Origin: Neocallimastix lanati (nom. inval.)
Lineage: Eukaryota > Neocallimastigomycota > Neocallimastigomycetes > Neocallimastigales > Neocallimastigaceae
Reading direction: 5' to 3'
Assembly (NCBI GenBank): GCA_016946835.1
Contig: JACVTC010000110.1
Coordinates: 1-64,000, forward strand
DNA: 64,000 nucleotides
Both the position numbers and the translations under genes were made by a program. Shown here piece after piece: positions 11,090 through 21,424 of the stretch. A model generated the notes under the pieces. It did no database searches and was not told where the DNA came from. It was given only the letters and a program-made list of their open reading frames with translations. How positions within the stretch are numbered: the stretch's first letter is position 1; every line of letters begins with the position of its first letter.

Positions 11090-12243
11090 GTGTAAAAATT
11101 TGGGAAATTAAATGTCATCAAGAAAATTATAATGGTTACGCTTTTCCAGTAGAATATGTATATCCATTGAGTATTAACGGTAATATAAAAGCCGATTATG
11201 AATATTATGATAAACATAATATACATAATACTAAAGTTGTTAAAGATCTTAATACTAATACAATTGAAATGAATTGTTCTAATAGGTTGAATCAAAATGA
11301 AGCACTAATATCTGAAAATAAAAAATATAGATTTTATGTTCAAAAAACTGGAAATATGGTAATAAAAGATAATTCAAGAACTACTTGGTCTTCCAATACA
11401 GCTAATATTGATTTGTTTGATGGTCCTTATAAAATTGTTTTTTCTCCATTAGGTGAAATTATATTAAGAGATAAAAGCAATTATTCTATATGGCATTCGA
11501 TTAACCCGTTAGCTCTTGCTGACTCAGAAAACCTTTTAAATAGTTATAAATTCTATTTAACATTAACTAACGAAGGTGAATTAATTGTTGAAGATCAATA
11601 CCATAATGTTTATTGGAGTAATTGGAATAAAAGATTATACGATGGTCATATTAGATTTGTTAATCCCGTTTTATATGAAATTACATCTTGTTCAGAACAT
11701 GTAAGAAATAAATATATATATGAAATATTTTCAGAAACAGATATATATAATTATAATTATTTTGAAAATTCCAATGAAGATCCAATCTTCATTAAAAAAT
11801 ACTACTTTAATAATTTATTACCTGGAGAATCATTATTATCAGATTATAATATGTATTTAAATGTTACGGATACTGAAGTTAAACTTATTAATGGTAACTT
11901 GAACGAAACCACAATTATACAAAGTTGTCCAAAGGATGAAGAAGTTAAGGAATTACAATTAAATAATCAAGGTCTATTTCTAATTTGTAACAACAAAACC
12001 AAAAAAACGATTGTATCCATTGATCCTAAATTCGATGAAAAAGGTAATAATATTAATAAATATAATAGATTATCTATTGAATATAGACCAAATATGAAAA
12101 AACCAGAATTAATGATTTTTAATGTAAAAAATTGGGAACCGATATGGAAATACTCCGGTATAAGATATTTATCTAGTATAAGACAAGTAAATAGACCATT
12201 CCATGGTAGTAGTCATGGAATAAATAATGTAATTTTATTATGA
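11047..12243 (+). CDS. Continuation of the secreted lectin-like protein after a frame break: bulb-type lectin repeats
   Basis: From about 11060 the sensible translation moves to frame 1 (FSDLYDGVGVKIWEIKCHQ) and stays open to a TGA at 12241. The first plausible start codon inside is only a TTG at 11167, so this is not an independent gene. The segment has at least three bulb-type (beta-prism II) lectin-like repeats, recognised by NEALISENKKYRFYVQKTGN then WSSNT, by YKFYLTLTNEGELIVEDQYH then WSNWN, and by ESLLSDYNMYLNVT. The family binds mannose-type glycans, but no full QxDxNxVxY site is evident here, so sugar binding is uncertain. One small indel near 11060-11085 separates it from the first part. 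Mutation and assembly error are both possible. Confidence 0.65.
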
Positions 12244-13049
12244 ATATAATCATAATAAAATTTACATAAAAATATCAATAACTGAAGCTAATGTTCATGG
12301 AGTTACAGAAGATGATACTCATGCCATAACTAATACTACAAGTGTTTCTAGAGAAAATAATTGGAGTGGATATAAAGAAAAATCAAGTACAAAAGAATAT
12401 AGTTATTTAAGTAAAGAAGATTATGACTATCATGATGATCAATATGAGCCCATCGGTAGAATAGATTATATAAATAATAAAACTTCGTATAATGACAAAA
12501 ATAAAAGAAATGAAAATAATTACGAATTTATTGTTTATGAAAATAATTATAGATCAGATAACGAAACACAGTTAGAAAAAAGATTTCTTCCTTTAGTAGC
12601 ATTGGCACCTATAATAGTTGATTTTGCTATTTCAACTGCAGCTAGAGTATTAGTAAAACAAGGAATAAAGTATGCTGGTAAATATGTAGTTAAAAAAATA
12701 GCTAATAAATTAGCTAATAAAGTAGGTAAAGAAGCAGCGAAAAATCTATCTAAAAAAGTTAAAAGGGGAGGGAAAAAAAATTATTTAGATGGAGAAAATC
12801 AAATAGGTCAAACGGTTTCACAATTATATGGAAATATAAAAGAAAATGATAATTTAGATTTTCAAAAAGAATCATTTAGCCGAACTTATGATCAAAATGA
12901 AAAATTATCAACAAACAGAAAATTGGAATCAAAAAAATTTTGATCAAACAGAAACATGGAATTGGAAAAATTTTGAACAAGTTGAATATTGGAATAAAAG
13001 AAACGAACAAACGGAATGTAATATTATTCTATTCACTAAATATATTTAG
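12233..13049 (+). pseudogene. Decayed paralogous fragment of the secreted lectin-like gene
   Basis: Frame 2 is open from 12233 to a TGA at 12941-12943 with no ATG at its start. After a further shift near 12905 the protein continues (DQTETWNWKNFEQ...) to a TAG at 13047. The content mirrors an internal part of the gene just upstream: a Trp-Ser segment with charged flanks (ENNWSGYKEK against ESNWSKSEEI), a helix (PIIVDFAISTAARVLVKQGI) followed by a strongly basic amphipathic stretch, then KVKRGGKK and QLYGN against KKRGGKGG and GQYGN. An LEKR site precedes the helix and resembles a Kex2 site. The tail repeats Q-T-E-x-W-N-x-K-N-F. It looks like the remains of a tandem gene copy. Confidence 0.6.
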
Positions 13050-13064
13050 TGAATAGAATAATAT
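13021..13064. repeat. Perfect 44-bp palindrome
   Basis: The two 22-bp halves are exact reverse complements with no loop; the centre is CACTAAATATATTTAGTG. It covers the end of the decayed lectin-like fragment and could form a cruciform or a 3'-end RNA hairpin. Confidence 0.9.
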
Positions 13065-15002
13065 ATATAATTATAATTATTTTACTATTTTATAAAAATA
13101 AAAAGTTTTTAAAAATTTTTAATTTCTAAAAATAAAAAATTAAAAAGTATTATATTATTGAAAAAATATTTTAATGATGAAATCATTTACAATATATGGT
13201 TTTTCTTTTATTAAATTGTATATTAATGACTATTTTAAATTTTTGATACTAATTGCAAGAGTTATATTGATGGAAATTCATATTTTAATAAAATTAATAT
13301 TTTAACTACTCATAATATTCATTTATATAGAATATTGTAAATATTTTTTAATTGAACTTATCATATATATTATATGGACAAATAGACCAATAGTTTTAAT
13401 CACAAGTAAAAATTATAAATCGTCAATCTTATTAATTTATTGAGATAAACCAAATATAAGAAGATACAAAAATTATCTGAATTCATCTTTTCGCTCAACT
13501 TTCTTAGAAAATATTCATTGCAAAGATAATATAATGTAATTAATTAAAATTATTTAAGAACAAGTAACATCTTTAGTATAAATATATATAAATTTCATTA
13601 TATTGAGCATCGCTAATAACTTATTTATGTTTGGTTATAAATAACTTTATAAATAAAACTTTATATTCAATTAAATTTTAATTCTTTAATTTATTTAAAA
13701 ATTTACTGAAATTTATAATGTTATGTTTTTTAATACGTAATTCTCATTTTTTTTTATATATTGATAATAAAAATTAAATTTTTTATATTTTATTTTAAAG
13801 TGTTATATTTAATATTTAATATATTTAGATTTCATAAATAAGTATATTTTGTATATTAATAAATTTATAGTTTAATTAATAATACAATATTTCTATTTTT
13901 ATTTCTCTTATTAATTAATATAATATCTTTCTAATAAATGGAAAATTTCTTATTATATTTACAATATTAAGTTATACATTTATTGATATTTTTATGTAAA
14001 TTTTATTATGATTATATTCATGACAAATTTTCAAAAATTCCTATAATGAAATTTTTAAACTTGTCTTATATGTTCGATATTGTTTAATGCTAAATAATAA
14101 CCGTATAATCGAAGATTTATATTATTAATTGATTTAATTTAATAAAATTTAATATTTTCAAAATAAAAATAATTGATTTATTCCATTATTCAGTGTTTAT
14201 TTTTTTCATAATTGATTTAATTTATAATATATAATTTAATATAACTAATTTAATAAAATATAAAATATACTTATTGTTATTATAGTTGTTGCAAAAAAAA
14301 TATATTTATTTAACTATATCCACAATTATTAAAGCATTTAATATATTTTATACTATACAATTTAAAATAAAATATTTAATGAAATTTATGTTATATAATT
14401 TTAAATATATTTAAAAAAAAAAACAATAAATAATTAGTGAAAAATGTAATTTACGAAATATTTAATAATAATATATAATTAAAATTTTTATTAATTGACT
14501 TATTTTCATTATTACATCAAACAAATTTATTTTATCTATTTATAAAATAATTTTTATTTCTTATTAAATAAATATTTTCATATAAATATCTCAAAATTTT
14601 ATTAATAAATAAGTTAATAGGATAAATTATTAATTTATTGTTAATATTTAGAAAATTTTTAGAAAAATGATAATTTATATTATTTTAAATAAAAAAAATA
14701 TTCAAAATTATAATTTTAATTTTTTAATAAAAATAAACATTTTTTCTCAAATTAAATAGTATTAGAAATATAAATTTTATTTACATATAAACTTAATAAA
14801 ATATTTTTTATTTGTAAATAATATAATTGTATTTTATATAAATTAATATTGTTTACAAAATTTTATATAAAATGAGTTTACTTTTTTTTATTATTTAATA
14901 ATTATTTTAGTATTATATAAATTAAATTTATAAATTTTATTTATTATTTTCATAATAAATATTTTTTATTCATTAAAATTAAATTTTTAATTTACAATTT
15001 AA
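13065..15002. other. AT-rich spacer, no supported gene
   Basis: Dense stop codons in all frames. Between about 13200 and 13560 a few richer stretches look like weathered coding sequence, but no frame holds for more than about 35 codons and I cannot name a source. Confidence 0.7.
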
Positions 15003-15287
15003 ATATTATATATATATAAATCATTAATTTTTATCCTTTATATTAAATCTACTTGTGTTTATGAAATTTCTACTATACGAAAAGCAAATTGGGTTTTATC
15101 GTATTATAATTTTAGAAATCCCTTTAATGTATTTCTCAATAAAAATAGTTATTTAATAAAATATATCACCTTTATTTATATATATGATTGTATTTTGTTA
15201 AATAAATGTAATAGAGAGAAATGTATTTGGGACTTCGAATTATTATCTAATAAATGCATTAATATTCCTTATGCTTTTAATATTTAA
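15003..15287 (+). pseudogene. Possible Cys-containing coding remnant
   Basis: A 94-codon frame without ATG stays open in DNA where stops normally occur every few codons. It uses TGG, TGC, CCC and GGA codons otherwise rare nearby and encodes a Cys-spaced tail (ILLNKCNREKCIWDFELLSN then KC). It may be an exon or gene fragment; no family recognised. Confidence 0.25.
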
Positions 15288-16503
15288 TAACTAATATTTC
15301 ATTTCGATAGTATTAGTTTAAATTATATATCATTTATATATTGTACTAAACTATCTTTTGATAAATGCTTTTTTGAAAATTAATTTTCATTGAAGTTATA
15401 TACTAAATATTAGAATCTTATAATAGATAAATTAACAATTCAATAAATAGAAATTATGATATAAAAATAATTCAAATCATTCTTAATTTTGCTTGATTTA
15501 TTTTCATAAAGTAAAATATTATTGGTAAGCCTTTCGAATATTTATTTTTTTTTTTTACTTATAAAGCTTCTTCAATTCATTTTATAATTAAAAATAAGCT
15601 TTTTTTGTAGGATTGAATATAATTTGTTTTTCATATCTATTATTTAAATGCTTATATTTTTATCATTTGCTAACATTGAATACAAGTACTTATATTTCAA
15701 ATAAAGATTATATATAAAAAAAATTGTTTGTATATTAGTGATTTTTAATATATATATTTTTTTTAATTTTATTTATTTTTATTTTTAATCATTTTTCGTT
15801 TTTTTATTAGTTATTAATTTTTTATTGATTTGTTTTCTTCTTCTTTTTTTTTAAGAAGAAATTTATACTAAATTAATACCAAAAGTTAAAGAAATATTTT
15901 ATAATTAACATAATATAATATAAAAATTATATAAGTATTTTTATTTTCTTTTTTTTTATTAATAATTAATAAAAAAATAATGATAATTAATATTATGCTA
16001 ATAATACTAATTATAAATGATAATAATAATATTAATTTCATTAAAAATGATTCTTTTAATTTAAAAATAAATATTTTAATGATGATTTAATATATATATT
16101 TTAGTAATAACTAAATAGGGGATATAAATATTATATTAAATTAAAATATATTTTTTCATTTTTATATAATTTACATTATAAATAATAATATATAATTATA
16201 ATTAATTTTTTTATATTACTTTAATTTATTAAGAATTCTTTTATTAATTTAATAATATATATACTTAATAAAAAGAAATTAAAAACTTTAAATAGTATAT
16301 TAACGAATTTAACTATTAATTAAATTTATTTTTAAATTATTAAAATTTTAAATATTGAAATAAATATACTTTATTAATATTTCTAAAATTTTTTTACACT
16401 TATATATTTACGAAATCAAAATTATTTTTATTAATTATAAAAAAGAAAAAAATTATTTTTTAATCAATAATTATATACTTTAAACTTTTAATTGATCAAT
16501 AAA
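15288..16503. other. AT-rich spacer upstream of an ankyrin-like gene
   Basis: No coding signal seen; only A/T runs. The final bases before the start codon are AT-rich with no distinct promoter element visible. Confidence 0.7.
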
Positions 16504-17511
16504 ATGGATAACAATATTAATATAATCAAACGATATATTGAAAAAAAAGATTATATTAATTTAGAGGAGATTTTAAGTAATTTTATTATTCCCTTAAATG
16601 AAATACTAAATAAAAACTTTGATATAATATGTTTTGCAATTAAAAATGGATGTGAAGATTCTTTTATTAAAAATATTTATAAATGGTATAATATTAATCA
16701 GTTAGATTATTGCTATTTTTTAAATAATAGATTTATTTCTCCACTATTATATTCATTTATTTATAAAAAATATGAATTAATTGAGTTCCTAACAAATAAA
16801 GGAGCTAATATTAATAGAAAATATAATAATATGAGTTTATTAAAATACTTAATTAATAATGAATATTTTAATGAAGAAAATATTTCAATTTTAGTTAAAA
16901 ATAAATATAAATTTAGTCGTCATGATTTTGAAATTCTTTTTCAAAAAGAGTTCAATTTAATTATATTAACATTTGAACAAATCACTTTATTCAACGAAGA
17001 AATAAAAAATAATTATAATAAAAATAATAATATGGAAAAAAAAAAAAGAAGAAGATTTGAAAAAGAAAAAGAAAAAGAAAAAATCGAAATCATCATGCAG
17101 GAAATTAATATACCATTTATGTGGTATATCAAATTATTTAAAGAAAATAAATTTAGAGAAATAACTCTATTACTTAAATATGAAAGATCAAAAGAAAAAT
17201 TTAATGGAATAAAATTTTTCGATCATCAATTTAAATATTTAAATAAAAATTCAGAAAATGATATTGAATTTCATTTCTTACATGAAATTATTGAAAATAA
17301 TATTGAAATCCCAAATTACAAAAATGAAAATTATGAAAATGTAAATAAAGATATCCAGATTAAAAATAAATTTGAACAAATTTTAAATAGAAAAACAAAA
17401 TTATATAAAAGAATTCTTTTAAATAAAAAAAACGAAGAAATTGAAGAATTTAAAATTAATAATAAATTTTTTATTCTCTATTTACAAAAAAAAAAAATTA
17501 TAATTAATTAG
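16504..17511 (+). CDS. Divergent ankyrin-like protein
   Basis: The ATG at 16504 lies in the context AAAATGG; an upstream in-frame TTG at 16492 is ignored. The product is 335 residues. Residues ~70-115 contain a fair ankyrin-type helix pair (SPLLYSFIYKKYELIEFL then NKGANIN), preceded by helical segments of similar spacing. The middle has a very basic run (KKKRRRFEKEKEKEK) that might act as a nuclear-localisation or nucleic-acid-contact patch. It aligns over its first ~170 residues with the minus-strand gene at 20276-21424, so the two are diverged paralogues. Ankyrin repeats mediate protein contacts; the partner is unknown. Confidence 0.7.
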   Translation: MDNNINIIKRYIEKKDYINLEEILSNFIIPLNEILNKNFDIICFAIKNGCEDSFIKNIYKWYNINQLDYCYFLNNRFISPLLYSFIYKKYELIEFLTNKGANINRKYNNMSLLKYLINNEYFNEENISILVKNKYKFSRHDFEILFQKEFNLIILTFEQITLFNEEIKNNYNKNNNMEKKKRRRFEKEKEKEKIEIIMQEINIPFMWYIKLFKENKFREITLLLKYERSKEKFNGIKFFDHQFKYLNKNSENDIEFHFLHEIIENNIEIPNYKNENYENVNKDIQIKNKFEQILNRKTKLYKRILLNKKNEEIEEFKINNKFFILYLQKKKIIIN

Positions 17512-18063
17512 AATTAATTAAAATAAACATTAAAAATAAAAAAAAAAAAAAAAAAAAGACAAATTCACATATAATAATTTTTATTTCATGATAAAATAAT
17601 AATAAGATTATTATTTTATTATTTATATATTTTTTAATTTCTTAATTAATATACTTAAATTTTTATATATTTTTTATATTTTTTAAATTCTAATATTTTT
17701 TTTATAATATGTAAAATTAATGTATTTTATATAAAACTAATTTTATTTTATATAATAAATATAATTATTTAATATTAAAAAAAAATTGTGTTAATGTAAT
17801 TAAATTTTATTGTTATATAAAAAAAATTTAACGTAAATAAAAAAATTTAATAATAATGATCATGTTCATGTTTAAATTTAAATATTCGTGTTAATTTAAT
17901 GTTTTATTTTTAAATTTATATTTAAAATTTTTGATAAAAATATATATATATATTTTATTTATTGTTATATAAATTTTTACTTTTTTTTTATTAATTCATA
18001 CTTTATATTATTATTTAAATTTTTTTTATATAAATAAAAATAATAAATATATTTTACTTTATA
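17512..18063. other. AT-rich spacer before the satellite
   Basis: An A run (about 17538-17557) and AT-rich DNA; no gene seen and no clear satellite copy. Confidence 0.7.
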
Positions 18064-19469
18064 TAATAACCATATATTTTATTTATTATTTTTTTATTAT
18101 GTTATATATTCATTTTTCTTTATTTTTTTATCTTAAAAACAATGAAATGTATTATTAAATAATTTGTCAAGTAACGAGATATGTTATATGTAAAATAATC
18201 ATAAATAATATAATTAATGAATTCTTATAATTTTTTCGTTAAATATAAAAATGATGGAAATTAAATCTTGTAAAATTTTGAATTAATTTATTGAAATTCC
18301 AAAATTAATTTAACAAAAATAAAATAAAACTATCGAAAAATCCAAATAATAACCATATATTTTATTTATTATTTTTTTAATATGTTTTGTATTTATTTTT
18401 CTTTATTGTTTTATCTCAAAAAAAATAGAATGTATTTTTTAATAGTTTGTCAAATAACGTGAACACTATGTTATATGTAAAATAATCATAAATAATTTAA
18501 TTAATAAATTCTTATAATTTTTTAGTGAAATATAAAAATGATGGAAATCAAAACTTGTAAAATCTTTGAATTAATTTATTGAAATTTCAAAAATAATTTA
18601 ACAAAAATAAAATAAAACTATCGAAAAATCCAAACAATAACCATATATTTTATTTATTATTTTTTTTTTATATGATTTATATTTATTTTTCTTTATTGTT
18701 TATCTCAAAAATATGGAATGTATTTTTTAATAGTTTGTCAAGTAACGTGAACTATATTTTATATGTAAATTACACATAAATAAATTAAATAATAAATTCT
18801 CAGTAATTTCTAGTTAAATATAAAAATGATGGAAATTAATATCTATAAAATCTTTGAATTAATTTATTGAAATTTCAAAATTAATTTATCAAAAAAAAAA
18901 ATAAAACTATTTTAAAATCCAAATAATAACCAAATATTTTATTTATTATTTTTTCATCTGTTTTATATTCATTTTTCTTTATTTTTTTATCTCAAAAATA
19001 TGAAATGTATTTTTTAATAGTTTGTCAAGTAACGTGAACAATATTTTATATGTAAAATTATCATAATTAATTTAATAAATTCTTATAATTTTTTAGTTAA
19101 ATAAAAAAATGATGGAAATTATATCTTGCAAAATCTTTGAATTAATTTATTGAAATTTCAAAAATAATTTAACAAAAAAAAAAATAAAACTATCGAAAAA
19201 TCCAAATAATAACCATATATTTTATTTATTATTTTTTTTTTATATGATTTATATTTATTTTTCTTTATTGTTTATCTCAAAAAAATGGAATGTATTTTTT
19301 AATAGTTTGTCAAGTAACATGAACACTATGTTATATGTAAAATAATCATAAATAATTTAATTAATAAATTCTTAATATTTTTTTGTTAAATACAAAAATG
19401 ATGGAAATTAAAATCTGTAAAGTCTTTGAATTAATTTATTGAAATTTCAAAATTAATTTAACAAAAAAA

Positions 19470-19504
<35 letters not shown>

Positions 19505-19706
19505 AAAATCCAAATAATATTAATAAATTATTTATTATTAGTTTACGTTATATGTTCATTTTTCTTTATTTTTTTTATCTCAAAAACAATGAAAAGTATT
19601 TTTAATAGGTCGTCAAGTAACGTGAACACTATTTTAAATGTAAAATAATCATAAATAATTTAATTAATAAAATTTTATTATTTTTTAGTTAAATACAAAA
19701 TATATG

Positions 19707-19741
<35 letters not shown>

Positions 19742-19790
19742 GAATTAATTTACTGAAATTTCAAAATTAATATAAAAACAAAACAAAAAA
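18064..19790. repeat. Satellite: six tandem copies of a ~285-bp unit
   Basis: Copies start at about 18064, 18348, 18636, 18925, 19208 and 19513 (spacings 284, 288, 289, 283, 305). Each begins AATAACCATATATTTTATTT, contains TTTGTCAAGTAACGTGAAC near its middle, then AATGATGGAAATTA, and ends TTAATTTAACAAAAATAAAA. The last copy is the most diverged and is expanded by A runs. There is no ORF in the unit. The array lies between two tail-to-tail ankyrin-like paralogues. Confidence 0.9.
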
Positions 19791-20275
19791 TTACATTATA
19801 ATTTTAATAAAATATACTATAAATAAAAATAAATAAAAATAAATAAATAAAAAAATGAAATTAAAAATATATTATATTAAAAAACAAAAATAAAAATATT
19901 TAAAAAATAATTTTTAAAAATTAATAAGAATATATATTTCTTTTATATATTTTTTTTTTATTCTTTTTTTTATAAAAAATCTTTTTTAGTATTTAAAAGA
20001 AATTTTTTAATTATTTTATGTAATATATAAAATTTTTTTTTTTTTATTTTATTTAATATTTGTTTCGTATAAAATAATAAAAATGCTACATGTTTCAATA
20101 TAATATCATTATAATAAATATTAATATAAAAAATTACATGAAATATACAAAATTTTCAATAAAAAATAAAATTAATACATTAATAATAAAATAAATTTTA
20201 ATACAAATTTATTAATACTTTTAAATAATTAGAGAGTATTATAATTTAATTATTAATTGATTTATCATAAGAATT
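19791..20275. other. AT-rich spacer after the satellite
   Basis: Poly(A)/poly(T) and AT-rich sequence; it contains the 3' flank of the minus-strand ankyrin-like gene. Nothing else seen. Confidence 0.7.
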
Positions 20276-21424
20276 TTAAATTAAAAAATACTTTCGAAGA
20301 ATATCAACTATATCTGATGAAACGTTATATTCATTAATTAAATTCAAAATTTCACTTTTGCTTGAATATAAACAATGAAGAATATAATTATTGTTTTTCA
20401 AAAATGTTTCTAATTTTAAATTATTATTATTTTTTATTAGTTCAACTATTTTTAATTTTTTATTTATTATAATGGTTTCATTTTCTTTAATTGCATACTC
20501 TTTACTAAATGGAAATGTGTTTTCATTGTTTATAATAAAATTAAAAAAATCATAAAATGATTTTTTATTAAAATTTCTATCAAAATAATTTAAATAAAAA
20601 AGAATAAAATCCTTAAATGATCTTGTTTTTTCTGTACCATAATATTTATAAAGATATTCTACTTTCTTGTAATCTTTCCTGTCTAAATATTTCAAATATA
20701 ATTCCTTTGGTATTTCAATTTTATTTATTTCATTATTAACCTTATTGTTAAATTTTCTTTTTGAAATACCAGTTTTATTTTTATATAAATTAAGTAGATA
20801 TTTTATAAAATTTGTATCAAAAACAAAGTTTTCTAAGCACTTTTTGATATATTTAAATTCAAAATTGCTGAGTCGTTCAATCTTAAATTTTTTTAAACTA
20901 AAGCCATTTTTTAAGAGAAAATTTAATTTTCTCATAGTTAATAAATTTTCTTCTCTTAAAATTTCTAAAATATATTTACCATTTATTTTGAAATATATGT
21001 CAGCTCCTTTATTAATTAAAAATTCAACTGATTGAAAATCAGAAAATTCTAATGATACTAAAAGTGGTGATTTTACATTATTATTTGAATCCGCTAAAAC
21101 TTCTAAATTATTTTGATAATTTACAATGTTTTCATCTTTGTGATTACTCATATCATATAAATGATATATATCTTTAACTACATAATTTAAAGTTTTATAA
21201 TTACATCTATTATAGATTAATTTTATAATATCGAAAGAGCAATTTAAACTTAAAGCCAAAGTAAGTAGATCGAAATTAGTACTATTTAAAAAATAAAGAG
21301 GAGTTTCTAAACTATTAATAAAATCTTTTAATTTATCAATATTATTCCTATTAAGTAATTCTAAAATTAATTTCTGTTTCTTTGAAAGAATATCATTTGT
21401 TTTCATTATTTTCATTCTTTTCAT
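20276..21424 (-). CDS. Divergent ankyrin-like protein, paralogue of the gene at 16504
   Basis: A 382-codon frame ending in TAA. Three Met codons occur within the first seven codons (1, 4, 7), so the exact start is uncertain by six codons. An ankyrin-type unit is clear near residues ~115-150 (SPLLVSLEFSDFQSVEFL then NKGADIYF) with helical repeats before and after. The order of segments (short N-terminal helix, TPLYFLNSTNFDLLTLALS, ankyrin unit, long helical tail) matches the gene at 16504-17511, but identity is low. No membrane or catalytic motif is visible; a scaffold role is the family expectation. Confidence 0.7.
   Translation of the reverse strand: MKRMKIMKTNDILSKKQKLILELLNRNNIDKLKDFINSLETPLYFLNSTNFDLLTLALSLNCSFDIIKLIYNRCNYKTLNYVVKDIYHLYDMSNHKDENIVNYQNNLEVLADSNNNVKSPLLVSLEFSDFQSVEFLINKGADIYFKINGKYILEILREENLLTMRKLNFLLKNGFSLKKFKIERLSNFEFKYIKKCLENFVFDTNFIKYLLNLYKNKTGISKRKFNNKVNNEINKIEIPKELYLKYLDRKDYKKVEYLYKYYGTEKTRSFKDFILFYLNYFDRNFNKKSFYDFFNFIINNENTFPFSKEYAIKENETIIINKKLKIVELIKNNNNLKLETFLKNNNYILHCLYSSKSEILNLINEYNVSSDIVDILRKYFLI

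Noticed and set aside
11080-11090. Programmed ribosomal frameshift
   Set aside because: No slippery heptamer or clear downstream structure at the frame change; an indel is simpler.
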